Source: Linnemannia hyalina
Lineage: Eukaryota > Mortierellomycota > Mortierellomycetes > Mortierellales > Mortierellaceae
DNA: 64,000 nt
Direction: 5' to 3'
NCBI GenBank assembly: GCA_019671135.1
Contig: JAHRHY010000009.1
Coordinates: 558,001-622,000 of the forward strand
Under the pieces are notes generated by a model. The model did no database searches and was not told where the DNA came from. It worked only from the letters and a program-made list of their open reading frames with translations. Position 1 is the first letter of the stretch. Each line of letters starts with the position of its first letter. The position numbers and the translations under genes were made by a program. Shown here one piece after another: positions 25,601 to 36,891 of the stretch.

Positions 25601-26811
25601 AATTACTTTTGCGCGAGAGCCCCGGGCTGGGTAGGGTGCCTCCTCTCCTTCTCTCCCCCTCTCTCTCTTTCTATCGTGGAACTACACCAGAACCACAATC
25701 TACTAGGCGCCACTAGCTCAGGTACCAGTACTTTCCTGTCCACAATGAGGAGATGAGTACGTTTGAGGTTCCATTATTACCATGAAATTGGTACCCTTTC
25801 TCTTTCTCCCTCTCTCTCTCTTTCTCTCTTTCTCCAGGTTCCAAAAATCAATTTGATTTCGTGAAAATAGAAAAAGAGTAAAAGGGACAGGGAGGAATGG
25901 GGGGATAAGAATAGTGCACCATGCAAGATGGGAGTTGGTACTTGGCTGCTGATCATAATCTCTCACTCTTCGAGTCTGTAGGTAAGCCGTATGCCTGTGT
26001 GTCCACTCAGAACAAGATCCTCCGCTCGGTCGGTCAATTGATGCTATTTTTCTCTTTGTCGTTGAGCCTCGTCAAACGCTTGGTATTGAACTCTTCTTTT
26101 TTGCCTTTTTTGAACGGACACGACACGCGCAGAAAAAGGAGCGCGTGTCAAAAAATAGCCAGCCATCCTGCCAAGAACCACACAAACAAAGTCGATCTCT
26201 CTGCTTATTGGGAAATAACAAATATAACGGTTCACGCCTTTCCGTTTTTCTCGCTCGGATATTCTCTGATCTTTATGCACTGTCCTTTTTCCCCAGGCTG
26301 CATGTGTTGCGGGAGAGAGAGGATGGCACCCTCCCGAACAAATCCAATGTATCGATCATTGTTGTTGCTCATGCCATGGTCCTGGTCGAGGGGAGGAATA
26401 GGATGTCTTGGATGAAGGGAATCAACTATATCAACATGCCAGTAGAAAGAAAAGATCTGTATTTTTCCAAGCCGAAGGGAAGAAAAGGATTGAGATAGCA
26501 ATCAACTCACAACGGGATGAATGCCGAACTGTCCAGGGTCTGCATGCTGCAACTGCCTTTTTTTTTGCTCGTGTGCAAAGATGGTCCGGGAGAAGACAAA
26601 AAATATGCCCATGCAGGTCGGTCACAAAGATGGTTGTTGCATAACCAGTCGATGAGTGGATGCATCTTTTCTTTTCTTTCCCGTGCGTGAAAGTGATCTC
26701 TCACCACTTCCGACCATCTCCACATTCGTTTACAATGCAGACGGACCAACCACGGACCGTTATTTGATTATTTTCTCTCTTTCTCCGCGCTCTCCGAGGT
26801 TCCTGATGGTA
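19655..26811. other. Gene-poor spacer
   Basis: About 7.1 kb without a recognisable gene. Contents include GA- and CT-rich tracts, poly-A and poly-T runs, and a TTG repeat near 23843-23872. The longest open frames (about 160 codons near 20711 and 25921) lack domain motifs, signal peptides or splice continuity, and I regard them as chance frames. Confidence 0.5.
23843..23872. repeat. (TTG)n trinucleotide repeat
   Basis: About ten uninterrupted TTG/GTT units in non-coding sequence. Confidence 0.9.
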
Positions 26812-28004
26812 TCATGTCTTCAGCTTCTCGTTGGTCAAATTCTCGCTGCAGGCCCATAGTTCATCATGCAATTTTTCATCTCTCGCGTAGTTTGCTATCG
26901 ACAGAAAAATGTATAGTGAGTTGGCATAGGGTAAAAGAAAAATAAAAAAAAGAAGGCAAGAATACAAACACACAAGCTTACAAGGACCAAGCTCAGTAGA
27001 AATAGGTCCAAAGTGTCGCCCCGTGATCATCTTGTTCTCCACCTCTGGGCTGATCGCCAGATACAGCGGCGTCAACGATTCTCTCGGCCGGAAAGGCGAC
27101 CTTTCTATGAGCCACTCCTTCAATCCGTCCAACACACCACCACCATTGACCGGTCGAGTGCCCTCTGTAGAATCATACACGGAGTTTGCGCAATTGACAA
27201 ACATTCTGGATTCGTTGCCTAGACGACGGGTGAAGGCCTTTGCGAACATGATGTTGGAAAGTTTTGAGCGGTAGAATCGGTCCCAGGCGGATTGGTGGTG
27301 GGACTGGGGAGTGTCGCCGGTTTGTTGATAGTGTCGTAGTTGATCCCGGGGTCGATTTGAGGTGGCCATTATCCTGATACGCGAGGGTTGCGACTTTTTG
27401 ATTCTGTTGGGCATATTTTTTGTTTGTAAGAGATTTATTGAGTCGTGGAGTGCGTACAGTAAAAACTAATACTCCTCTCCTACAGGAGTCTTTGATCCTG
27501 TTGAGCAGTGCTGTGCAAAGGTGATGAGTCACATGACTTGAACAAAGAAGCACATCTTTTTTTTTTCACCTCCTTTTTTTCTTCGTGGATGCTGACCCAT
27601 GTGGTTGACGGCAAACTCACTCTCGGCACTCAACTCCAATGGCCCTCCAGCGATACCAGAGTTGTTGAGAAGGATAAAACTTATGCGCAGCCTGACGAGT
27701 CTTGATCATGTCGTTCATATCAAGCTCCAAATACTCGAGTTGCAGAGTAGGGGAGTTGGAGCACTTGGACTTGAACTCCTCCTTTGCTTTCTCAATCACC
27801 TCCTGTGGTCGACTCAGGTTTCGACAGGCCAAAGGAAGCTCGAGCTCCATGGGCGGCAGGGACGACAGTGGTGGCGTATCCGAGCCCCGAGTTGGCGCCT
27901 GTGACGATGACGACTTTGCCAGTGAGGTCGGGGATCTGGTCGTGGGAGTAACCGTCTCCTTGGAAGAATGATTTCCAGTAAGCGATCTGGCTGAAGGGAC
28001 TCAT
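26812..28004 (-). pseudogene. SDR pseudogene 1 (left end of the array)
   Basis: Starts with a good N-terminus (MSPFSQIAYWKSFFQGDGYS) and the cofactor motif TGANSGLG, then shifts frame after AAHGAR. The reading continues in another frame as ACRNLSRPQE...QAAHKF. The segment that normally reads KKGLPLH before the NNSG motif is deleted, and a few codons are missing near the end of exon 1. The exon-2 part (about 27420-26970) keeps FYRSKLSNIMFAKAFTRRL, but the region of the catalytic Ser reads IRIMATSN. A short piece reading LLNRIKDS at about 27500 is followed by a second, similar NRIKKSQPSR at about 27400, so exon 2 carries an internal partial duplication or insertion. Exon 3 (YARDEKLHDELW, ending at 26812) is still readable. 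It is closest in style to SDR copies 2 and 2b. Confidence 0.8.
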
Positions 28005-28391
28005 CGATGTATGCTTGTCTGCTGTCTGTATTTTTTTGTATTGTTATGTCTCGTTAAGATTGAGCGTCCTGTGTTGGTCTTGTTTTGGAAGTTGGGCAGA
28101 AAAAAAATCTATCATAGAGGAAAAAATGCGCATTGACCTTGATCTTTTTTATGTTCATGTTTTTCATCGAAGGCTGACAGACTGGACTGAAAATCACCGA
28201 ATCCACCAATGGTGACCAAGATACCGGATGACAAATTGGACAGACGTCCATGCAATGGATCCCTGTACTTGAACCGTGTTAGTGGTATCACATGTGAAGC
28301 AAAGAAGTTCTGGCTCAGAAGCTGCTCTGTTGACACAAACATCATGACAAAACGAATGAAAGATTTTTATTACTTGTAATAGACAATACCA

Positions 28392-29656
28392 TCACGCTCT
28401 GATCTTCTCGTTGGCCAGCTTCTCGCTGTATGTCCACAGCTCCTCCTGTGCCTTCTCATCCTTGGCGTATGAAGCTAATTGAATGACAACAGAAAAAATG
28501 GAACATTAACACCAATGCGCAGGGAACAATAATTTTGTTAACAAACGGTTCAATTTGCATCAGAGAAGAACTTACATGGCTCGAGCTCAAGGGCAACTGG
28601 CCAAAAATATTTTCCTTTGATCCCCTTGTTTTCAATCTCGGGGCTCGTCGCGAGGTAGAGCTGAGTCAGGACTCCCTTCTCAACAGGGATCGAGATCGTT
28701 TTGAATACCCACGCAGTCAAGCCATCCTTGACTTTTCTGAACCATCCTACTTTCTCCCCTTCCTTGCGAGCGGCAGGTCGAGAACCCTCGGTCGAGACTA
28801 AACCCGGGTGACAATAATTGACAAACAGGCGGGGCTCGTTTTTGACACGACGGGTCAAGGCGATGGCGAACATGGCGTTGGCGAGTTTGGAACGGGCATA
28901 TCTGCTCCATGTGTTTTGGTGGTGGGGTTTTTCGGTCTCGCCTTCCTTGTAGATCGTGTCGTAGTTGATCCCGGCAGCCCTCTCGAGGAAGTAGGAAGAA
29001 AGAATGACGATGCGGGAGGGTTGCGATTCCTTGATCCTGTCGAGCAATGCGAGTGTGAACACGAAGGTGCTGTTTGAGAGAGAAAGAAAAAAAAAGGGAT
29101 CCAAAGGTGAGAAACGGCTACATGATTTAGCATGCCAATAGGGCAAATGTCAATGCACGTTTTTTTTCTTTCTCTCACTCTCTCCTTCTCCTTCGCCTTC
29201 GTTCTTTCTATCTTACCCCATATGGTTCACACCAAACTCATTCTCGATCCCGTCCGCAGTCAAGCCCAGGGGTCCGGCATAGATTCCAGAGTTGTTGACA
29301 AGAATATGGAGTGGCAGGCCCAGCTTCAGGAACTCCTGGGCCGATTGCTTGGTCTTTGTCAGGTCGCCTTGATCCAGTTCCAAAAAGTCGAGTTGAGGCG
29401 CGGCGGCATAAGGAAACTTGGTCTTGATCTCGGCCTTGGCTCTTTCGATCGCGTCCTGTGCGCGTTGTTTGTTACGGCACGCAAGGAAGACTCGGGCTCC
29501 GTGGGCTGCAAGGGCGACAGTGGTGGCGTACCCGAGTCCAGAGTTGGCACCAGTGACGATGGCGACCTTGCCGGTCAGATCGGGGACCTGGTCATGGGAG
29601 AAGAAATCGCGTTGCCAAAGCGACTTCCAGAATGCAGCTTGAGTATATGGACTCAT
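28392..29656 (-). CDS. Short-chain dehydrogenase/reductase, array copy 2 (retinol-dehydrogenase-like)
   Basis: Joined, in transcription order, from 29656-29217, 29069-28576 and 28474-28392; 338 aa. It has a Rossmann fold with cofactor motif TGANSGLG at 35-42, the NNSG motif in HILVNNSG, catalytic Ser 172 in VILSSYF, and Tyr 204 and Lys 208 in YARSK. The C-terminal exon reads WTYSEKLANEKIRA. It is the most divergent intact copy: it begins MSPYTQAAF, has a longer loop before the active Tyr (EGETEKPHHQ), and has EPRLFVNYCHPG where the others have VYVN or VWVN. Two pseudogenes (copies 1 and 2b) share these traits, so it represents a separate subclade. Enzymes of this fold oxidise or reduce hydrophobic alcohols, aldehydes or ketones with NAD(P)(H); the substrate here is unknown. 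Confidence 0.88.
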
Positions 29657-30399
29657 GATTGTGAGTGTGTCTGTGTGGTTGGTTTGGTGGGTGTGTTGAT
29701 CTAAGGTATGGTTTATGTTATCGATCGCCGACGGGATGCAAAAAAGGTTGCTCGAATGTGTATAAGTTGGTTGTTATGAGAATCAATGTTTGCTATGAAG
29801 AGAAGATGAAGAAGGAAAGGTGTGTTGACCCTGACTATTTATTATTTTCCTCTCCCACTTCCTCCGGTGGTCCAAGTTCGAGTCCAGAACCAGGCTGGAG
29901 CCGAAACCAGCCAACAGAATAAAGATAAGGTGCCCAAACCGTGGAGTAGGCAATTACAAATCGATCGCTTCAGTCATGCAACGAATGGACAATGTCTGTG
30001 ACGCCTTTTTTCTCTTGTGGTGAAAAAGTAAAAAGAATGAACACTACAGTTGAGGGGTGCCTAGGACAGAAGCAACACAGACAACCAAGCATGTTTAGAA
30101 ATGACGATGTAGGCTTTTGTTCTTTTTCTGACAAAGCTCATCACCCCCCCCCCCCCCCCCCCCGATCAGCAAAATCGATAACGCAATATCGTGCCCAACT
30201 AGCCCAATTACCCACAAAAAAGGTCGATCGTATCCGTTTAAAAAAAATTCACTAATTCATCCTCGTCCCTTGTATACGTAGCTTGTTTATATGCAAAAGA
30301 GCTGTACGATAGTATCCCGATCGGAAGGACACAAGCCAAAAAATAAAATAAAAAAATATCACGAGCTGACAAACAAGAGGATAGTGTAAACACTTTCAT
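29657..30399. other. Spacer between SDR copies with a poly-C tract
   Basis: Contains the upstream region of copy 2 (TATA-like AATAATAAATA near 29840 on the minus strand) and the downstream side of the broken copy 2b. A 20-base C homopolymer lies at 30144-30163. No coding exon seen. Confidence 0.6.
30144..30163. repeat. Poly-C homopolymer (about 20 bases)
   Basis: An uninterrupted run of C, rare in this otherwise A/T-homopolymer-rich DNA. Its length should be treated as uncertain because homopolymers are assembly-prone. Confidence 0.8.
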
Positions 30400-31350
30400 G
30401 GCTCAATCTTACTGGAAATGGGTTCAAAGTGCCGACCTCTAATTTCACGCTTCTCAACCTCCGGACTAGTCGCTAGGTAGAGCTGCATCAACACGCCTCT
30501 ACTGAGGGGCCACGCGACCAGGCTGTGGAACCATTCCTCCAGCCCATCCAAGAACCTGCTAAAAGTGGTACTTTCTTGGCGAGGGACGGGTTGTGTGGCG
30601 CGAGTAGAGACGTATCCTGGGTGACAGGCGCTGACATACACGGCGGGCGAGGGCTCTGGAAAATGAGGACATTGACGAGTTTTGAGGGGGCGTGTCGGTC
30701 GTAGACTGATTGATGGTGTGGTTGTGGAGTCAGGAGTGTCGCCAGCCTTGAGGATGGTATCGTAGTTGATCCCGACAGCCTTCTCGTGGAAGAGGGAGGA
30801 CATAATGACGACGCGCGAGGGCTGAAACTCATTGATCCTGTCCAGCAGGGCGACTGTGAGCACGAAATGATTTCTCTCTCTCTCTCTCGCTCCCTCCCAC
30901 TTCGTTCATGGATTCTTACCCCATGTGGTTCACAGCAAACTCGCTCTCGAGACCATCATTGCACGGCTTCAGAGGTCCCCCAACGATCCCAGAGTTGTTG
31001 ACGAGGATATGGAATAGCTAGCTCTTTTTCAAGATCTCCTGAGCAGCCAGTCGAGTCTTGTTCATATCGCCCAAATCCAACTCCACGAACTCGAGCTGCA
31101 GAGTAGGGGAGTTGGAGCACCTGAACTTGAACTCCTCCTTTGCTCTCTCAAGCGCCTCTTGTGGGCGACTCTGGTTTCGACAGGCCAAGAAGACTCGATC
31201 TCCGTGGGCGGCAAGGGTGATAGTGGTGGCGTATCCGAGTCCTGAATTGGCGCCTATGACGACAGCGACTTTGCTAGCGATATTGGGGATTGGTCATGGG
31301 ATTATCCATCTTCGTGAAAGAATTTGTTGTGTGTTTCCTGTCAATCGCTT
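30400..31350 (-). pseudogene. SDR pseudogene 2b
   Basis: The exon-1 region (about 31350-30920) lacks a start codon. It has TAA where related copies have the Tyr of DGYSHDQ, then a one-base deletion inside the SHDQ segment, and TAG in place of the Gly-Leu-Pro before HILVNNSG. The readable part keeps GANSGLGYATT and ELDLGDMNKTRLA. In exon 2 (30860-30400) the reading keeps LLDRINEFQPSRVVIMSS and LMQLYLATSPEVEK, but two frame changes flank the Tyr/Lys region. That region reads YDRHAPSKLVN in another frame, so the YxxxK spacing is also altered. It ends at TGA directly after KIEP, and no third exon is visible. Confidence 0.85.
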
Positions 31351-31829
31351 CGTTGTCCTTGTGTCCTATTGTAATTGGCTTCCCCTTGGTGTCTTTGCCT
31401 CTTGGTTGTTTGCGGGGTGATATATTTTATTGTTGGTCGACAGGAAAAGAAAAGGAAAAAGAACAAGGGTTGAGCGGTTCCTCATTTTTTTTTTATCGCA
31501 GACTGTGGGTCGAGAGCAAACGATGGAAGGAATGAAATTTTTAAAGTGTTTTTTCCGATCGCACTCGTTTAGGAGTTACTGATGAATGCCGGGGGAACCT
31601 GGGCAAGAACAAAAAGGCAAGAAGTTGCAGCAATAGACGTGTAAAGAGAGGACTGGAAAGGCATAAACGTGCAGCGACAATTGAGACTGGCAAGGAATGC
31701 CATCAACTGTGGGCGAAGTCGAGCTATGATGGTCTGTTGTCTTCTATTATTATTATTATTATTGGACCATTATTTTTGTTTCTGGACTGAGATGAACATT
31801 GGGGGGAATGAGACCAAGATAAAGAAAAT

Positions 31830-33060
31830 CTAGGCCTTGATCTTTTCCTTTGCGAGTTTCTCGCTGAACACCCACAATGCCTCCTGGAGGTCAACGTCTG
31901 TAGAGTAGTGAACTATGAAAAGAAGACAAAGAAACGAATATGAGCGCTATGGTTAGAACTCACTCTCCTACCACATATTTTTTTCCCAGGACAATGGGTG
32001 CAATTAGAGATTGAAAGAGAGATATCTTACCGGGTTTAATCTCATTGGCAATAGGAATAAAGTATCGTCCACGGATATCCTTGCTCTCAACCTCGGGGCT
32101 TGTTGCCAGATACAACTGCGTCAAGGCACCAACTCTAGGCGACATGGCGACAATATTCGTTACCAAACGGAACACTTTGTCTGCAAAATCGCCCCACACG
32201 TCCTTGGTACTACGGGCCAGGTTGGTGGCGACGTAGCCCGGATGTGCGACGTTAACCCACACCTTCTCGTTGGCAAGTCGACGGGCCAGGGCTTTGCCGA
32301 ACAGGACGTTGGCTAACTTGGAGCGGGCGTAGCGGTCCCAGTTGTTGGATTTGGTCTCGTCGTTGATGGTGTCGAAGTCGATGCCGTTCATGTGCTTAGG
32401 GGTCATCTCGTGGGCGAGAGAGGAGAGGATGACGATCCTGGAGGGCTGCGATTCCTTGATTCTGTCGAGTAGACCCATCGTGAACACAAAGTGCCTAGTG
32501 ACAAGAGCGTAAACGCAAAGAAAGCAGGAACGGTTAATGGCAATGTACAATAGTAGAGACAAGAGTTGGACTCACTTTTCTTATTTTTGCACATCATCAA
32601 GATCCACTTACCCCAAATGATTGACGGCGAACTGAGTCTCGATGCCATCGGCGCTGAGGGTAAAGGGGCAATTCATGATGCCGGAGTTGTTAACAAGGAT
32701 ATGCAGAGGCAATCCCTTCTTGAGGAACTCTTGTGCAGCTTGGCTGGATTTTGTCATGTCATTCAAATCCAACTCCAGGAATTCGAGCTGCGGGGTTGGT
32801 GCTTTGGGGTACTTGGCCTTGATCTCAGCCCTGGCGTTTTCGATAGCCTCCTGAGCGCGCTCCTTGCTGCGACAGGCCAAGAAGACTCGGGCTCCGTGGG
32901 CTGCAAGGGCGACAGTGGTGGCGTATCCGAGTCCAGAGTTGGCGCCGGTGACGATGGCAACTTTTCCGGTCAGGTCGGGGATCTTGTTGTAAGAGTAACG
33001 TTTGGGGGTGAGGTAGGTCTTCCAGAATGCGAATTGGGTCAAACTGTTTGTGAATGCCAT
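31830..33060 (-). CDS. Short-chain dehydrogenase/reductase, array copy 3 (retinol-dehydrogenase-like)
   Basis: Joined from 33060-32612, 32494-32031 and 31912-31830; 331 aa, frame closed across both introns (phases 2 and 1). Cofactor motif TGANSGLG at 38-45, NNSG at about 124-127, catalytic Ser 175 (VILSSLAHE), Tyr 205 and Lys 209 (YARSK). The N-terminus (SLTQFAFWKTYLTPKRYS) is hydrophobic but lacks a cleavable signal; family members often associate with membranes. The last 27 residues include LWVFSEKLAKEKIKA, like the C-terminal tail of WWOX/RDH proteins. A TATAAAA on the minus strand at 33253-33259 lies about 190 bp upstream. Nucleotide sequence around the NNSG motif is nearly identical to copies 4 and 9. 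Confidence 0.92.
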
Positions 33061-33079
33061 GTTGATCTTGTGTGTGTGT

Positions 33080-33088
33080 ATGTATGTA

Positions 33089-33121
<33 letters not shown>
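33080..33121. repeat. (TG)n repeat in the 5' leader of SDR copy 3
   Basis: A TG-rich run ending in about 17 uninterrupted TG units, just upstream of the copy 3 start codon and therefore probably in its 5' UTR (CA-rich in the transcript). Confidence 0.85.
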
Positions 33122-33123
<2 letters not shown>

Positions 33124-33252
33124 TGGAGATAGAGATAGAGATGAAGCGAGGGACTGTAAGGAAGGGCAGTGTATTCAAGTAGAGAGAATTGCTTGGTTTG
33201 GTTGTTGTTTTGATGTTGTTAATGAGAAGCAATAATTGCGACCGACCAGGTC

Positions 33253-33259
33253 CTTTTAT
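33253..33259 (-). promoter_or_regulatory. TATA box of SDR copy 3
   Basis: TATAAAA on the minus strand about 190 bp before the ATG. Position is plausible for a leader of about 160 nt. Confidence 0.45.
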
Positions 33260-33265
33260 ATCAAT

Positions 33266-33951
33266 GAAAAACAAGGCCAGAGACTTGACCGCAACCTACT
33301 TGATGTGGACGAATGTCCAAAAGGTTCACGCTCGAAAAGCGTTTACCTCTGTCATCGTCGTTGTCGATTGGAAGTGTATTATGACAAAAGGAGCAGCTTA
33401 TTATGCCTTTTTGAATGATTGTTCTGGCTCCACACCCACGCTATCAGTCTTGGCTGTTGATCTAAGTGATCGAGAGAGTGACTGTGATTTCGAGTGTGCT
33501 AATTGCTACGACGCAACACGCGTACAAACGCACACAAAAATCAGGCTGGCCAATGACAAAGGGAGACGGATTGTGCATGTACCGTCAATACCTTTACCCG
33601 ATTCGAAGACATATACCCATGGATGCACAAACAAACTCGTTCCTTGCATATGCCTCTTATGGCACAGGGACGCGAGTTCATTCGTTGCCATTGCTAAAGC
33701 AACGAGGGCCAATCAAATTGCGGGCGAGAGAAAATAGCGTCCAATAAAAAAGGAATCAAGCACACGAAAACAATGCGGTGAGTGCATTACTAATGCTACC
33801 GATGATTCGTATGTGTTCATTTCATACGATGCTTTCTTTTCACAAGGGCCAGGTAACGACTGCATAGATGGACCTGAACATGGTTGCGTTTGTTTTTTTT
33901 TATTATTTCAGACTCTGTTTATTTAACAGCGGTATGTACAAAAGAGTGTTC
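33266..33951. other. Spacer between SDR copies 3 and 4
   Basis: About 690 bp upstream of copy 3 and downstream of copy 4. An open frame on the plus strand (33189-33737) has no domain motif and overlaps the copy 3 promoter, so I do not call it a gene. Confidence 0.5.
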
Positions 33952-35153
33952 CTAGACCTTGACTTTCTCGCGAGCGAGGTTCTCACTGAACGTCCACAGT
34001 TTCTCTTGCAACTCTTCGTCTCTGGATTCGGCACCTAACAGCACAGGGTGAACAAGAAAGTGGCAGCAAGTAGTTAGTATGATTTCTCCCTCTCCCTCTC
34101 CTTCTCCCTCTCTCCCTCTCTCCCTCTGTCAAAGTCTTCATATACGCGAAAAACAACAAAAAGAAACATCGGTGGCCTACTAGGTTGGATCTCATTGGCA
34201 ATGGGGATAAAATAGCGTCCACGGATATCCTTGTTCTCGACCTCAGGGCTCGTCGCCAGATACAACTGCGTCAATGCCCCCACTTCAGGTGTCGTAGCCA
34301 AAACATCCGTCAGCATTCTCAAAGTCTTGCCCATAGAGACCTTGACGCTCCTGCTCAAGTTGGTGTTGACTGTACCGGGGTGTGCAGCATTGACCCACAC
34401 CTTTTCATTGGCGAGTCGACGGGCCAGAGCCTTGGTGAACAGGACGTTGGCGAGCTTCGAGCGGGCGTATCTGTCCCAGTTATCGATCTTTGTGGAGTCA
34501 TTGAGGGTGTCGAAGTCGATGCCGCCCATCGAGGGGGGTGTCATTTCATGGGCGATAGAAGAGAGAATGACGATCCTGGATGGTTGAGATTCCTTGATCT
34601 TGTCGAGGAGACCCATTGTAAAGACAAAGTGACTACACAAAAAAAATGAATATCTTGCGTGTGTATTGTTCTTTTTTTGAAAGCTTCCCTGGTTTACTCA
34701 CCCCATGTGATTGACAGCGAACTGAGTCTCGATGCCATCGGCGCTGAGGGCGAAGGGGAAATTCATGATGCCGGAGTTGTTAACAAGGATATGCAAAGGC
34801 AGACCTTTCTTGAGGAACTCCTGTGCTGCCAGGTGAGACTTGTTCATGTCGTTCAGATCCAATTCCAAGAATTCGAGCTGAGGGGTGGGTGCGTTGGGGT
34901 ACTTGGCCTTGATCTCGGCCGTGGCATTGTCAATCGCTTCCTGAGCTCGCTCTCGACTACGACAGGCCAAGAAAACGCGAGCTCCATGTGCAGCCAAGGC
35001 GACGGTTGTTGCATACCCAAGTCCCGAATTGGCGCCAGTAACGATGGCAACTTTTCCTGTGAGATCCGGGATCTTGTCGTGTGAGTAGTTGTCAGGGGTG
35101 AGTAGGGTCTTCCACCAGGCGAGCTGGAGAAGACTGTTTGTGAACATGTGCAT
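33952..35153 (-). CDS. Short-chain dehydrogenase/reductase, array copy 4 (retinol-dehydrogenase-like)
   Basis: Joined from 35153-34702, 34632-34181 and 34034-33952; 328 aa. Cofactor motif TGANSGLG at 39-46, NNSG motif present, catalytic Ser 176 in VILSSIAHE, Tyr 206 and Lys 210 in YARSK, C-terminus LWTFSENLAREKVKV. The start at 35153 (MHMFTNS) could instead be the in-frame Met two codons later, which matches copy 5 better. Intron 1 is only 69 bp, the shortest of the array. It is most similar to copy 3 in exon 2 (NWDRYARSKLANVLF, LANEKVWVN), and the pair probably comes from a recent duplication. Confidence 0.92.
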
Positions 35154-35627
35154 TTTGAAAGAGTGAAAGTAGGTGGGTGTCTGTGAAGAAAAGGGAGGAA
35201 GATAAAGGGAATAAAACGTCCTTTTGAACTGAAAAACACCCGGAGGAGGATCAGGCTGAAACCCGAAAACGCCAATGTCTGCATTCGCAAGGGAGTTGCT
35301 TCATCTGCCTTTCTATGGCTAATGGCTGGAGTTCAATCAAGAGCTACTCGCCCACAAAAAAATGGTCGAGAGGGGGACAGGCAGTGTGTCGTAAGTCGTA
35401 ACACAAGCAGGAAAAAAACAATGCTTGGCCTAGATCAGGCGAAGGAGAGATGTAAACAAGTCTCTCATTTTATCTGTCGAAATCAATAAAAAAAAGGGAC
35501 AAGGGGTGTTGAAAATGGCAGGCGGCCCTTCCACCGTTGCTTACCCGACGTGAAACCAACGGTGTGACACAGTTGCATGAATGTAAACACGCAATGTTTT
35601 ATTTACAATTGCATCGACGCAGGATTT
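35154..35627. other. Spacer between SDR copies 4 and 5
   Basis: About 470 bp containing the promoter and leader of copy 4. No additional gene or repeat seen. Confidence 0.5.
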
Positions 35628-36855
35628 TTAAACCTTGATCTTCTCGCGAGCGAGGTTCTCGCTAAACATCCACAACTTCTCCTGCAGCTCTTCATCTCTA
35701 GCATATCTTGCTACAATATCAAAAAGAAAAAAAAAGAGAAACTGGTCAGACAGGCATCTCATCTTTGTTGTCGTGTCACTCAACATTTGCTACGCAAGAA
35801 GAAAAAAGAAGAAAAGCACCCACATGGCTGGATCTCGTTGGCAATCGGAATGAAATATTGCCCCGTCACATCCCGATTCTCAATCTCAGGACTCGTTGCC
35901 AAATACAACTGCGTCAACGCCCCTTCCTCAGCCGAATATCCCATCACAGCATTTAACAGCTGTCCCGCTTTATCTCCAACCGTTCCCATCATATCCTTCG
36001 AGCTGCGCCCAATCTCGGTAGCAACCAGACCAGGGTGGGCGACATTGACGTAAACGCGTTCGTTGGCGAGTCGACGCGCGAGGGCTTTTGCGAAGAGGAT
36101 GTTGGCGAGTTTCGAGCGGCTGTATCGGTTGAAGGAGGAAAAGTTGCCTTGCTGGTTGAGAGTAGCGAAATCGATCCCGTTCATTTTTGTGGGCAGGAGT
36201 TCGTGGCCCATGGCGGAGAGGATCACAATCCGGGAGGGTTGGGATTCCTTGATCCTGTCCAGTAGAGCCGTTGTGAAGACAAAGTGTCTATCAAGTAAAT
36301 TAAGGGTTGGGAGGGCAAGGGATGAGCCCATAATGCAAAGAGAAAAAGTAGGGTGCGCTTTTGCGTGATCAACTCTTGTCTCGCGGATTGATTTTTTGTT
36401 ACTCACCCCATATGATTGACAGCAAACTGTGCCTCAATGCCATCAGCGCTCAATCCAAACGGTGTGTTCATGATTCCAGAGTTATTGACTAGGATGTGCA
36501 ACGGTAGGCCCTTTCCCAAAAACTCTTTCGCCGCCTGGTAGGTCTTGTTCATATCGTTGAGATCCAATTTCAAAAACTCGAGTTGAGGATCCTTGGGTGC
36601 ATTAGGGTATTTAACCCTGATCTCTGCCTTGGCCCGTTCAATTGCATCCTCTGCACGTTGCTGGCTACGACAGGCGAGGAAGACTTGCGCTCCGTGTGCG
36701 GCGAGGGCGATTGTTGTTGCGTATCCGAGTCCTGTATTGGCGCCAGTGACGATGGCGACTTTTCCAGTGAGGTCAGGGATTTGGTCGTGAGAGTACCGGT
36801 TTGGGGTGAAGTAGGTCTTCCACCATGCGAGCTGTGACCAGCTGTTTGTGAACAT
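35628..36855 (-). CDS. Short-chain dehydrogenase/reductase homologue, array copy 5, catalytic Ser replaced by Ala
   Basis: Joined from 36855-36407, 36287-35824 and 35710-35628; 331 aa with both introns in the array phases. Cofactor motif TGANTGLG (37-44), NNSG and the YSRSK Tyr 205/Lys 209 are intact. The residue aligned with the catalytic Ser is Ala 175: the codons read ILSAMGHE where other copies read LSS. Ser 174 is kept, but in the family the second Ser of the pair is catalytic. The protein may be inactive as an oxidoreductase, have altered activity, or act as a binding or regulatory subunit. The ATG at 36855 (MFTNSWSQLAWW) matches the starts of sister copies; an in-frame ATG 12 codons upstream exists. 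The intron 2 donor is GTGGGT. Confidence 0.9.
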
Positions 36856-36891
36856 TTTTTTTTGTTGTGCCTGTGAGCGAGAGAAAGACAA

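Noticed and set aside
28808..29077. Plus-strand open frames throughout the SDR array (many of 60-190 codons)
   Set aside because: They are antisense to well-supported SDR exons and repeat in parallel at each copy, as expected of reverse-strand shadows.
29870..29895. tRNA-like B-box (AGTTCGAGTCC)
   Set aside because: No matching acceptor stem, D-arm or A-box could be found upstream at the proper distance.
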